Assembly: GCA_016291495.1 (NCBI GenBank)
Contig: JAEEXI010000019.1
Span: 1 to 56,667 of the forward strand
Reading direction: 5' to 3'
DNA length: 56,667 nucleotides
Source: Prevotella sp.
Lineage (GTDB): Bacteria > Bacteroidota > Bacteroidia > Bacteroidales > Bacteroidaceae
Below the pieces are notes generated by a model, which did not search any database, was not told the origin of the DNA, and worked only from the letters and a program-made list of their open reading frames with translations. This document shows positions 50,103-56,667 of the stretch, in pieces; the first letter of the stretch is position 1, and each line of letters opens with the position of its first letter. Position numbers and translations under genes: made by a program.

Positions 50103-50699
50103 TTAGTTGATGACAAGTCCTAACAATTCCTTGATCAGAGGTACATAGTATATCTGTACTTCCTCGGCAGTTGGCGTATGCGCACCAGGGAAGTGGTAGG
50201 TAGTATTGTAGTGTTTCAAGAACAGCGGCTCGAAATGGGCCAGCGTGTCATTATCACCAAAGATTCCCCAAATGCGGCTTCTGCTTTCAGGCGTGCAGTT
50301 GTCAAACTGATGTGCCTCCATCTCTGCAAATTCCGCTATCAGCTGTTCGTCGATAATGAAGTCCTGCTTGCCATCCTGGCGTGGCGACTTATAGTGATGG
50401 GCGCCAATCCTCGGCTTCAGAAATTCCGTCATCTTGAAATGTGGATTACCCAATAATGCAGGCAGTCCATGGGCGGGTGCCAATAGCTGTGCGTAGAATG
50501 AACCACAGCTGTTACCCACCAATACGTCAGGCTTCTCGTGGTCTATCAGCTTATGGATAAAAGCGATGGCCTCCTTTGGATGCATCGGCAGGTCAGGTGT
50601 CATCACCTCCGCTTCACCCTTGAAAGCCTCCCTCAATGCAGCAGCTGGCACACACTGACCACTGGCAAAGAATCCATGCAGGAACAGTATTTTCTTCAT
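50103..50699 (-). CDS. YqiA-like alpha/beta hydrolase (esterase)
   Basis: 198 residues. ILFLHGFFASG opens the fold with the oxyanion loop; GNSCGSFYAQ is the nucleophile elbow (Ser64). The end has IFGDNDTLAHF (acid) and HFPGAHTPT (His). Size and motifs match the YqiA/YcfP esterase group. The start overlaps the penicillin-binding protein stop by 4 nt (ATGA). Confidence 0.82.
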   Translation of the reverse strand: MKKILFLHGFFASGQCVPAAALREAFKGEAEVMTPDLPMHPKEAIAFIHKLIDHEKPDVLVGNSCGSFYAQLLAPAHGLPALLGNPHFKMTEFLKPRIGAHHYKSPRQDGKQDFIIDEQLIAEFAEMEAHQFDNCTPESRSRIWGIFGDNDTLAHFEPLFLKHYNTTYHFPGAHTPTAEEVQIYYVPLIKELLGLVIN

Positions 50700-51811
50700 A
50701 AACGACAGGAAAGCTTTTTGGCTTTAGCTTCAGAAACGGGTGAAAGTTCACCCTTGAGGTATGCTTCGATAATCAGTCCAGACATAGGGGCCGCAAGGTC
50801 GGCACCGAATCCTCCATGCTCTACATAGACGCAGACGGCTATCTTCGGATTGTCCATTGGTGCAAACGCAATAAATGCTGAGTGGTCTTTGCCTGGATTC
50901 TCGATGGTGCCTGTCTTACCACAAATAGGGTAGGTGGTCTTGATACATGTGGCAGTACCTTTCTCTACAGCCATACGCATCCCTTCGATCACAGGAGCGT
51001 ATGCCTCTTTCTTGACGCTCGTCTCACGTTTCTTCAAGTAACGATTGTTCTTCGTATTCTTATGAATATGGGGCACATAGTACCATCCACGATTGGCGAT
51101 GGTAACAACGAGATTGCAAAGCTGAAGCGGCGTACACGTCACATCGCCCTGACCCATACCAGCCCACCAGATGGTCTTGCCGTCCCATCCATTTTTATAA
51201 CGACGGTTCAGATAGTCGGCGCCTGCCAGCAGACCACCTTGCTCTCCTTGAATGTCGATATGCATCGGACCGCCAAGTCCCATGCTCTGCATGTATCTGC
51301 GCCAGGTTGTAATGGCTTCCTCCTTCGATTCGTACATGAAATCATCGTTAATCATCGAGGCAAACGTCATCAGAAACCAGGTGTTGCACGACTGTGCCAA
51401 GGCTTCTTTCAATGCCAGTGGCGAACGGTGCTTGTGGCAACCTACCTTGATATTGCCATCAGTGACACCATCGACACACGCAACGGTGGTCTGTGGCGTA
51501 ATGATGCCTTCCGACAACAGCGTCAATGCCTGGGCCGTCTTGAAAGTAGAACCCGGGGCCTGAGGCTTGCCGATAGCCTGCCGGACATCACTACCATGAG
51601 GGGTGTTGGTGGCCAGGCATAGAATCTCACCATTGGCAGGATTGATAGCTACAATGCTGCCCGTCTTGCCTTTCAACAAACGTTCGCCGAGTTTCTGTAA
51701 CGTGGGACGGATAGTCAGCGGACCGTCACTTGGCAATCCTTGTGCGGTAACTGTATTCCTTAAAGGAAAACACAGCAGCGCAGCTAGGATGATGAGAAAC
51801 CTATAATTCAT
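50696..51811 (-). CDS. Short penicillin-binding transpeptidase
   Basis: 371 residues from ATG at 51811; the longer frame to 51916 includes the promoter. An N-terminal hydrophobic segment (FLIILAALLCFPLRNTVTA) is a signal or anchor. The transpeptidase motifs are SxxK at Ser88-Lys91 (PGSTFK), SxN at 141-143 (SCN) and KTG near 308 (GKTGT). It resembles PBP2/MrdA catalytic domains, but the usual ~200-residue N-terminal dimerisation module is missing, so length is about half the family's. It may be a specialised or accessory enzyme. Coupled to the esterase gene. Confidence 0.82.
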   Translation of the reverse strand: MNYRFLIILAALLCFPLRNTVTAQGLPSDGPLTIRPTLQKLGERLLKGKTGSIVAINPANGEILCLATNTPHGSDVRQAIGKPQAPGSTFKTAQALTLLSEGIITPQTTVACVDGVTDGNIKVGCHKHRSPLALKEALAQSCNTWFLMTFASMINDDFMYESKEEAITTWRRYMQSMGLGGPMHIDIQGEQGGLLAGADYLNRRYKNGWDGKTIWWAGMGQGDVTCTPLQLCNLVVTIANRGWYYVPHIHKNTKNNRYLKKRETSVKKEAYAPVIEGMRMAVEKGTATCIKTTYPICGKTGTIENPGKDHSAFIAFAPMDNPKIAVCVYVEHGGFGADLAAPMSGLIIEAYLKGELSPVSEAKAKKLSCRL

Positions 51812-51828
51812 ATCAAATAATTTGGATG

Positions 51829-51836
51829 CAAAGGTA
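51829..51836 (-). promoter_or_regulatory. Promoter -7 box of the penicillin-binding protein
   Basis: The minus strand reads TACCTTTG, 17 nt before the ATG at 51811. It is back to back with the plus-strand box at 51859-51866. Confidence 0.7.
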
Positions 51837-51858
51837 CTCATTTCCCCTTTATTATTCG

Positions 51859-51866
51859 TATCTTTG
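51859..51866 (+). promoter_or_regulatory. Promoter -7 box now reading into decayed genes
   Basis: TATCTTTG, 24 nt before an ATG at 51891 that opens only a broken frame. It probably served the gene that once stood here. Confidence 0.6.
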
Positions 51867-51890
51867 CATCCAACTTTACAAATTATTAAG

Positions 51891-52093
51891 ATGGAATACA
51901 GAAAGATAGGTGACAACTACTATACCCGCATGGATCAAAAGAAGGTAATTATATGGTTAACTACGGACTTAAGGATAAAGTAGCTCTGATTACAGGAGCA
52001 AATAACCCACAGGGGATTGGGGCATCGACACCATAGAGAAAATTACGCAGAATGTGATTGATGATACGTTTGCTGTCAATGTCTTTGGCCAGT
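51891..52093 (+). pseudogene. Fragments of a DUF296-like gene and a short-chain dehydrogenase
   Basis: ATG at 51891 starts MEYRKIGDNYYTRMDQ, which resembles the N-terminus of DUF296/PPC proteins, and is cut after about 17 residues. An overlapping ATG at 51953 starts VNYGLKDKVALITGAN then PQGIGAST, the Rossmann nucleotide-binding end of an SDR, stopped after 28 codons. In another frame, 52021-52093 encodes an SDR interior piece ending DDTFAVNVFG (NVxG), then a stop. The middle and the rest of the SDR are missing. This reads as several successive deletions. Confidence 0.65.
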
Positions 52094-52278
52094 GATTCTA
52101 CAAACTCACGCATGGAACTCCAGGCAGAAAGACACATTCCCTCTGGGCATTGCCCGTCAACGGAAATCCACTGCTGTCCTTCACGGACATCACAGGTATG
52201 CTCAATAGGATTCCCGTATTTGTCTATCAAGTCGTGATAGATTGTCTGACGAACTGCTGTTATTCTTATTTTGTTCAT
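51961..52278 (-). pseudogene. TIGR04076-like gene, 3' end replaced
   Basis: 105 codons. The first ~66 residues (MNKIRITAVRQTIYHDLIDK, then CDVREGQQWI, CPEGMCLSAWSSMREFVESL) look like a TIGR04076-type small protein with conserved Cys residues. After SLAK the frame runs into sequence antisense to the SDR fragment, and the usual C-terminal part is absent. The boundary near 52093 coincides with the end of the SDR fragment. It is probably a fusion frame with no function of the original protein, though a product could still be made. Confidence 0.55.
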
Positions 52279-52333
52279 ACCTGTGGCTTCTTGTTGGGAC
52301 GGGCCTCGAAGTGAAGTACTTGATGGAAAAATA

Positions 52334-53356
52334 CTAATAGCTGTCTTGTGTCATAATGGTAATCTTAGAGTAGATTGCCGGAATGTTGGAGATGCTTTGG
52401 CTGGTACGAATCGGAGAATTGCTTATCAGGCTATTGATAATCATTGCCGTGTTGTACGCCATTTCCTTCAAGTTCTTGTCAATAGTCATGGTCTGCTTTC
52501 CGTTCTTGATATATTCCTGTGATTTGACAGAATTGTCCTGACCGGTAATGACCGGCATGGCTGTAATACCTGCTTCTGTCAGAGCCTCAATGGCACCCTG
52601 AGCGGCATTGTCAGCTGCCGCAAGGACCATGTCCGGACACTCACCCGCTCCATAACTGGCAAGACGGTCTTTCATGGCTTTCTTTTCATCTTCAACATTC
52701 CAACTGTCAGCCTTCACCTGGTTATATTCCTTCTTGCCACTCTTGACGATAATTTTTCCGTTGTCAATGTATTTCCTGAGAAGTTCCATAGCTCCGTCGT
52801 AATAACTCTTAGCGTTGACATCGGTCTCCGGACCTTGAAGGATTTCAAGGGTCATGGTTGCGGCTCCGGTGGAATGGAAATGGTTGAGAAGGAACAGTGC
52901 CTGAGTACGGCCTATTTCCTTCGTATCGGCTGAAGAGAGATAAGCTATGCGTGGGTTGTCCTGAATAAATCGGTCATGGCATACTAACTTGACGTCGGGA
53001 TGCTGCTCAAGCAGACCTGCCTCGTTGATTTTCTTATAGTCAATGGAAGTCACCACTATATATTTCACTCCGTCGTTGATGGCACTTCTGAGTTGGTTGA
53101 CCTGTTGCACTGCGCCCTCGGCAGTCTCCGGAGCAACGTAGAAGCTGGTATTTAAACCGTATGCAGCCATGGCCTGCTCCAGATTGGCCTTGTCTACAGC
53201 CCAACGGGCAATGCGGGAAGCATCGGGGAGCAACACGACCACTCGCTTCTGATTACTATTGTTGTTATCATCACTGTCGCTGCACGATGTCAGCCCTGTT
53301 ACCATTGCTCCACACATCATGATGGTGGCAAGCAACCAAAAGAATCTGTTTCTCAT
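52334..53356 (-). CDS. Sugar-binding lipoprotein (periplasmic-binding protein type)
   Basis: 340 residues. Lipobox GLTSC (Cys25) followed by SDSDDNNNSN; an acidic stretch right after Cys is, in Bacteroidetes, a signal for the cell surface. The rest is a class B ribose/xylose-type binding protein: VVVLLPDASRIARWAVDKANL, YIVVTSIDYKKINEAGLLEQH, ILQGPETDVNAKSYYDGAMELLRKYI, VLAAADNAAQGAIEAL and ITGQDNSVKSQEYI. It ends at TIMTQDSY; relatives tend to continue with a few more residues, so the C-terminus may be clipped. No permease or ATPase is near, so it is an orphan. It lies beside the decayed genes. Confidence 0.82.
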   Translation of the reverse strand: MRNRFFWLLATIMMCGAMVTGLTSCSDSDDNNNSNQKRVVVLLPDASRIARWAVDKANLEQAMAAYGLNTSFYVAPETAEGAVQQVNQLRSAINDGVKYIVVTSIDYKKINEAGLLEQHPDVKLVCHDRFIQDNPRIAYLSSADTKEIGRTQALFLLNHFHSTGAATMTLEILQGPETDVNAKSYYDGAMELLRKYIDNGKIIVKSGKKEYNQVKADSWNVEDEKKAMKDRLASYGAGECPDMVLAAADNAAQGAIEALTEAGITAMPVITGQDNSVKSQEYIKNGKQTMTIDKNLKEMAYNTAMIINSLISNSPIRTSQSISNIPAIYSKITIMTQDSY

Positions 53357-53383
53357 ATTGTCTTATGTTTTTAGTATCACGCG

Positions 53384-53391
53384 CAAATGTA
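53384..53391 (-). promoter_or_regulatory. Promoter -7 box of the sugar-binding lipoprotein
   Basis: The minus strand reads TACATTTG, 27 nt before the ATG at 53356, with an A/T-rich leader. Confidence 0.65.
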
Positions 53392-53581
53392 CATAAAAAA
53401 TTTTGAAATTCATTAAAAAATTGGCACATAATACTCAGAATTGAAGAAATATCTCCTATCATTAATTCATCCTTATAATACACATATTCTATACATCTCA
53501 TATACCTCTCCAACACTTCTCATACCTACATCCACTCTTCCCATACCTTAGCCATAGTCTTGCTTCGATGCTCCTCCTATC

Positions 53582-53671
53582 CTTGTCCGCTATTTGCTCG
53601 CTATATGCTCGCTACTTGTTCGGTCTAATACCGAACATATACCGGACAAGTACCGGACATCTACCGAACAT
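53582..53671. repeat. Eight 11-bp units arranged as an inverted repeat
   Basis: Left arm: four 11-mers at 53582-53592, 53593-53603, 53604-53614 and 53615-53625 (CTTGTCCGCTA, TTTGCTCGCTA, TATGCTCGCTA, CTTGTTCGGTC). Right arm: four 11-mers at 53628-53638, 53639-53649, 53650-53660 and 53661-53671 (ATACCGAACAT, ATACCGGACAA, GTACCGGACAT, CTACCGAACAT). The right arm is an imperfect reverse complement of the left. The units are one helical turn long. Confidence 0.85.
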
Positions 53672-54000
53672 GAATAGGAGCTACTCCCTTGCACTATCCT
53701 TGTTACATTGGGGCTACTTACTGGTTATATTGGAGATGTTCTTTAGATTAATATTAAATATACTATAGCTTTCACTTTGCAAATATACAAATTAAAACCC
53801 AAAGCGATGCTATTTCGCCTTGGGATTTAATAATTATTGGGAATTATCTAGTTAAAAACGTCACTTCTGAATCATCTTTCTTCCGTCACGTCAGGTTCTC
53901 TACCTCACGATAATCTTTTGGGGGTCTCTAATCTGATATTCATTGTTATACTTCGATGTTACTTTGACTATTAGACGTGCAGAACGTGCATAAAAGAAGC

Positions 54001-54038
54001 GAGGCAAGTACCTGTTCGCCAAGTACTTGCCTCGTATT
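54001..54038. repeat. Perfect hairpin (12-bp arms)
   Basis: CGAGGCAAGTAC pairs with GTACTTGCCTCG across about 11 nt (CTGTTCGCCAA), inside roughly 53999-54034. There is no T-run on either side, so it is not a classical terminator. The loop shares TGTTCGCCAAGTAC with 2745-2758. Confidence 0.65.
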
Positions 54039-54075
54039 TCGCTAATTTTCAGCATCTTTCGATTATTCCTCGACC

Positions 54076-54092
54076 GCTGCCTGCGCGGCAGC
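54076..54092. repeat. Short GC-rich hairpin
   Basis: GCTGCC pairs with GGCAGC around TGCGC, followed on the plus strand by AAAGTTTTCCC; possibly a weak terminator. Confidence 0.5.
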
Positions 54093-54157
54093 AAAGTTTT
54101 CCCTATTTATAATGGATTCCGAGGGGCTTTGTAAACATTTTGTAAGTCAAAATTTTT

Positions 54158-54180
54158 CATTTCGCAACTATCGCGAAATG
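54158..54180 (-). repeat. Hairpin downstream of the exonuclease operon
   Basis: CATTTCGC and GCGAAATG (8-bp arms) around a 7-nt loop, 31 nt after the minus-strand exonuclease stop. The minus-strand sequence after it is AAAAATTTT, so it might end transcription of the operon, but the T-run is short. Confidence 0.45.
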
Positions 54181-54210
54181 CGTTTCTATTTTCGTTTCTC
54201 ACGTCTTAAT

Positions 54211-54759
54211 TCATAGTATATACAAGGCAATTGCAGCACATGCTTCAGCGTCTGCCAAGGCGTGATGATGATTCTGGAGGTCGTAGCCACAGGCGGCTGC
54301 AACGGTGTAAAGTTGGTGATTGGGCAGCGAGTGACCAAATTGTCGGCGAGCGGCTGCAAGGGTATCGTAGAAGCGATAGTCGGGATAGTCCATCTGATAG
54401 ACCTTGAACACCGCTTTCAGGCAGCCTTCATCGAAGCAGGCATTGTGGGCCACGAAAGGGATGGAAGCTATCTGGTAGCGGAGATCATCGATAGCTTGGT
54501 CAGAGAAGAATACATCAGCTATCTTTTCCTCCAATTGCTCCCAAACTTTTGAGAACACTGGTGCATCGTCCGTATCGCATTGACTGAGTCCATGAACCTG
54601 CTGACACCAGTAGTTGTAGTAGTTTGGCTCGGGCTGAATCAAGCTATAGAAACTGTCAGCCACCTGCCCATTACGCACCATGACCACTCCTATGGAGCAG
54701 ACGCTCGACGGCTGCTGATTGGCCGTCTCGAAATCTATGGCATTGAAGTCGCGGATCAT
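54211..54759 (-). CDS. DEDDh 3'-5' exonuclease (DNA polymerase III epsilon-like)
   Basis: 182 residues. FNAIDFETAN gives Asp9 and Glu11; FVAHNACFDEGCLKAVF the second motif; HHALADAEACAAIAL the His and Asp of the third. This is the DnaQ-like fold without the polymerase-binding tail. It may proofread or trim DNA or RNA ends. Last gene of the four-gene operon; its start overlaps the MBL-fold stop by 4 nt. Confidence 0.87.
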   Translation of the reverse strand: MIRDFNAIDFETANQQPSSVCSIGVVMVRNGQVADSFYSLIQPEPNYYNYWCQQVHGLSQCDTDDAPVFSKVWEQLEEKIADVFFSDQAIDDLRYQIASIPFVAHNACFDEGCLKAVFKVYQMDYPDYRFYDTLAAARRQFGHSLPNHQLYTVAAACGYDLQNHHHALADAEACAAIALYIL

Positions 54760-55508
54760 ATTTCTATCGTTTCTCCTTCTTTTTTGATTTCCCAGAACGG
54801 AAAGCCTTTTTCATCTGTAAACTCTTTCATGCGCCATGAGGATTCAAAGCCACTGGCAACAAAATGCATGGGGACAAACATTCCGACTTTGAAACGCTCG
54901 ATGAATTGTCTGCCACCAAGGGTATAGCCGTTACCTATGCGCCCGTCTATTGGGAACATCACCACATCGAAGCTATCGGTTATCTTGCGGATGTCCTTCA
55001 GTTCGCCCAAGTATTGTTTCTCGTGGGCTATGGGGTCAATCTCTTCATCGAACTCCTCGCTGTAGATGGTCTCTCCAGCTACGACTTCTGGCAGGAACCT
55101 CGCATACCAATTGTTTAAGTCACCTGCATGGAAGATACGCTTGCCCTCTGTCTCGACTATCCAAGAAACTCCGCTGTCTGTGCTGCCAAGTGCTTTGACA
55201 TAAATCCTATCGTCAGACCATGTTCCGCCTTTGGCCAGCCATACGTCAGCATCTTCTTTGTTGGCTCTTCGATGTTTGTAGATGTCCTTAGAAAGTATAT
55301 AGGTGATGTTCTCATGTCGCTTCCTCCACTCGAAGATGACGCTATTGAAGTGGTCTTCGTGGAAGTGACTGGAGAATACATAGAGATGCTTATCCTTTTT
55401 CAGGAACGGTGGCACAATGCCATTCAAGTCCAGCCAGTAGTCGAATATCAGGATAGACTTTTCCGTTTCCAGCACAAAGCAACTATGGAAGATGTAGGTC
55501 AGCGTCAT
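54756..55508 (-). CDS. MBL-fold metallo-hydrolase
   Basis: 250 residues. SSHFHEDHFNS carries the zinc motif HxHxDH (His48, His50, Asp52, His53). FHAGDLNNWYARF supplies another metal ligand, and VMFPIDGRIGNGYTLGGRQF resembles the end of UlaG-like metallo-hydrolases; FVPMHF gives the last His. Substrate unknown. Start overlaps the preceding small gene and stop overlaps the exonuclease (both 4 nt). Confidence 0.87.
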   Translation of the reverse strand: MTLTYIFHSCFVLETEKSILIFDYWLDLNGIVPPFLKKDKHLYVFSSHFHEDHFNSVIFEWRKRHENITYILSKDIYKHRRANKEDADVWLAKGGTWSDDRIYVKALGSTDSGVSWIVETEGKRIFHAGDLNNWYARFLPEVVAGETIYSEEFDEEIDPIAHEKQYLGELKDIRKITDSFDVVMFPIDGRIGNGYTLGGRQFIERFKVGMFVPMHFVASGFESSWRMKEFTDEKGFPFWEIKKEGETIEI

Positions 55509-55738
55509 AGTTGCAACATTTCACATAGTATGTCTTCCCTGAGGACTTTTGGCGCAGACTTACCAGCCAATATAAGTATCTTCTTTCCGTTACGATAAAT
55601 ATGAAGCTGACGGGAGCGGACTACTGCCGTCACCTCAGCATCGTCCTGCATGGCAATCCAAAGAGGATGATATATGCCATCCTCCTCGAATAGTTTATGT
55701 TGCAAGTGCGAGCACATATTGGTGGTATCGATAGTCAT
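55505..55738 (-). CDS. Small protein of unknown function
   Basis: 77 residues. MTIDTTNMCSHLQHKLFEEDGIYHPLWIAMQDDAEVTAVV is followed by basic HIYRNGKKILILAGKSAPKVLREDIL. No Cys pair, signal or known motif; the central strands suggest a small alpha/beta fold. Both ends overlap neighbours by 4 nt, so it is real and co-translated between the acetyltransferase and the MBL-fold hydrolase. I do not recognise it. Confidence 0.72.
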   Translation of the reverse strand: MTIDTTNMCSHLQHKLFEEDGIYHPLWIAMQDDAEVTAVVRSRQLHIYRNGKKILILAGKSAPKVLREDILCEMLQL

Positions 55739-56379
55739 TTTACAATAGTTCTAATCAGTGAAAGATCGCCACTTGATAAGGCCTTAAAGTTAGCCTCAAT
55801 CTTTTCAATGTCCCAATCCCACCATTTCAATTCCAAAAGATAGGCGATAAATTCGTCATCGAAACGCTTACGGATTACCCTGCAGGGATTACCTGCGGCA
55901 ACGGAATACGGAGGAATGTCTGAGGCAACAACAGAATTAGCACCAATAATGGCTCCATCACCGATATGAACTCCAGGCATAACGGTCACGTTCTGACCAA
56001 TCCAGACATCATTGCCTACTACAGTATCTCCCTTCAACGGCAACTCATCCTTGACAGGTGCTATTGCGCTGCCCCAGTCACCACCCATAATATAGAACGG
56101 ATAGGTGGTCACTCCGTCCATTCTATGATTGGCGCCATTCATCACGAACTCAATACCCTTGGCAATGGCGCAAAACTTGCCTATTATCAGCTTGTCGCCA
56201 ATAAAATCGTAGAAGTGTGTGACGTGTTTCTCAAACTGATCAGCACCATCCACATCATCATAATAGGTATAGTCACCGATAATAATCCTTGGATTCTTCA
56301 CAACATTCTTGATGAAGCAGAGCCTTGGGAGGTTCGGATTCGGAAAAGCCTCATTGGGATTTGGTCTTTTATTTGCCAT
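55735..56379 (-). CDS. CatB-like xenobiotic/streptogramin O-acetyltransferase
   Basis: 214 residues from ATG at 56379, which has a Shine-Dalgarno-like AGGAG on the minus strand; an earlier ATG (56406) lies in the promoter box. Left-handed beta-helix hexapeptide repeats run through DKLIIGKFCAIAKGIEFVMN, GDTVVGNDVWIGQNVTVMPGVHIGDGAIIGANSVV. NHRMDG contains the catalytic His and YPFYIMGGDW the usual aromatic loop. Vat/CatB enzymes acetylate hydroxyls of antibiotics, but most family members have no proven resistance role. First gene of the operon. Confidence 0.88.
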   Translation of the reverse strand: MANKRPNPNEAFPNPNLPRLCFIKNVVKNPRIIIGDYTYYDDVDGADQFEKHVTHFYDFIGDKLIIGKFCAIAKGIEFVMNGANHRMDGVTTYPFYIMGGDWGSAIAPVKDELPLKGDTVVGNDVWIGQNVTVMPGVHIGDGAIIGANSVVASDIPPYSVAAGNPCRVIRKRFDDEFIAYLLELKWWDWDIEKIEANFKALSSGDLSLIRTIVK

Positions 56380-56403
56380 CGCTAATTCTCCTAAATAATG
56401 TTG

Positions 56404-56411
56404 CAAATTTA
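56404..56411 (-). promoter_or_regulatory. Promoter -7 box of the acetyltransferase operon
   Basis: The minus strand reads TAAATTTG, 24 nt before the ATG at 56379, with AGGAG between. A second box for the opposite strand lies about 35 nt away. Confidence 0.65.
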
Positions 56412-56443
56412 GTCATTTAAGATGGAATATGAATATAAATGCG

Positions 56444-56451
56444 TAAATTTG
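56444..56451 (+). promoter_or_regulatory. Promoter -7 box of the rhodanese lipoprotein
   Basis: TAAATTTG, 26 nt before the ATG at 56478, with an AGGAAA sequence in between. Confidence 0.65.
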
Positions 56452-56477
56452 TGCCTGAATTTGAGAATTATTAGGAA

Positions 56478-56667
56478 ATGAAAAAGATTCTGACCCTTTT
56501 ATTGACTGTCCTCGGGCTGAACACAGCTTGCAGCCGGAATTTTGAGAACATGGAAGTGAAGGAGTTTGCCGAATTGATAGCAGACTCCAACGTAGTAATT
56601 CTCGACGTACGTAAGGCCGACGAGTTTGCCGAAGGGCATGTCAAGGGCGCCATCCTTATTGACCAGT
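56478..56667 (+). CDS. Rhodanese-domain lipoprotein, N-terminal part (cut by window end)
   Basis: The first 63 codons. MKKILTLLLTVLGLNTACSR is a lipoprotein signal with a TAC lipobox. FAELIADSNVVILDVRKADEFAEGHVKGAILID is the start of a rhodanese domain; the catalytic Cys loop lies past the window end. A small single-domain rhodanese lipoprotein is typical of Bacteroidales. Confidence 0.85.
   Translation, partial: MKKILTLLLTVLGLNTACSRNFENMEVKEFAELIADSNVVILDVRKADEFAEGHVKGAILIDQ

Larger units (their letters stand above)
53357..54210. other. Repeat- and hairpin-rich intergenic region
   Basis: About 850 bases between the sugar-binding lipoprotein promoter and the end of the exonuclease gene. It contains a C/T-rich degenerate tract (about 53490-53555), the eight-unit 11-bp repeat (53582-53671) and three hairpins (54001-54038, 54076-54092, 54158-54180). 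Open frames here (about 64-66 codons) are repeat-derived; no gene is supported. Confidence 0.65.

Noticed and set aside
53490..53555. Ninth heptamer tract
   Set aside because: The C/T-rich stretch has CTCATA and CCCATA words spaced by multiples near 7, but the period is too degenerate to claim.
53582..53671. CRISPR array
   Set aside because: Units are 11 bp with no spacers and flip orientation at the centre; there are no cas genes in the window.
53568..53768. 66-codon frame over the 11-bp repeats
   Set aside because: It is a translation of the inverted 11-bp units and not a credible protein.
55735..56379. Proven antibiotic resistance gene
   Set aside because: It is a CatB/Vat-type acetyltransferase by fold, but most such proteins have no shown resistance activity and the operon context gives no evidence of it.

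Overview
This window looks like a chromosomal segment of a Prevotella-like member of the Bacteroidales (Prevotellaceae or a close relative). The inference rests on many promoters of the Bacteroidetes type (TTTG about 19 nt upstream of TAnnTTTG), few Shine-Dalgarno sites, a fused FeoA-FeoB, a bS16 with a long Ala/Glu/Lys tail, Bacteroidales-restricted families (DUF3256, DUF4296, DUF5687, LolA-like) and a YDLQGRR-type C-terminal tail on a large exported protein. No rRNA, CRISPR array, intact insertion sequence, integrase or phage module was seen.

Layout. 1-2525: end of an AraC-type regulator, then a two-gene unit with a GH5 lipoprotein. 3316-9319: a 1916-residue exported repeat protein followed by a small MKKTYMTPQMEV-type peptide gene. 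9509-12305: tRNA-Arg(ACG), a phytase-like protein, a GT2 and rpsP. 12372-18303: a glycan cluster (four glycosyltransferases including a GT11 fucosyltransferase, GtrA, a Wzx-like flippase). 18300-23271: a minus-strand operon ruvC, double ABC ATPase, small secreted protein, rlmD, porin. 23372-26812: a divergent WecB-like protein and feoAB. 27305-32363: minus-strand ftsK, LolA-like and DUF5687 genes, plus rlmH. 32463-35563: exonuclease, rlmI, tilS. 35655-45635: ileS, DksA-like, lspA, DUF4296 lipoprotein, an overlapping small ORF, nucleoside permease, rsmE, ABC ATPase, phenylacetate-CoA ligase-like, DUF3256. 45704-45788: a candidate small RNA with its own promoter and terminator. 45792-51811: ispE and PIF1-like helicase (minus), truA and EamA (plus), esterase and a short penicillin-binding protein (minus). 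51891-52278: decayed gene fragments. 52334-53356: an orphan sugar-binding lipoprotein. 54211-56379: a four-gene operon in which every junction is a 4-nt ATGA overlap. 56478-end: start of a rhodanese lipoprotein.

The most unusual content is non-genic. At least eight short tandem tracts share a 7-bp period although their unit sequences differ (CTCTYAC, TTTTCAC, ATTGACC, AATTATG/CATTATG, TTGGCTG/AAGGCTG). Four lie inside real genes and are translated in frame, three of them in loops of conserved enzymes; one supplies the ruvC stop codon. There is also a block of eight 11-bp units forming an inverted repeat (53582-53671), a 21-bp tandem repeat present in two distant intergenic regions (2678-2740 and 27221-27283), and two MITE-like inverted repeats (2926-3076 and 27025-27161). 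Together they suggest active small-repeat dynamics in this lineage. All family assignments come from reading the translations; no database search was possible.
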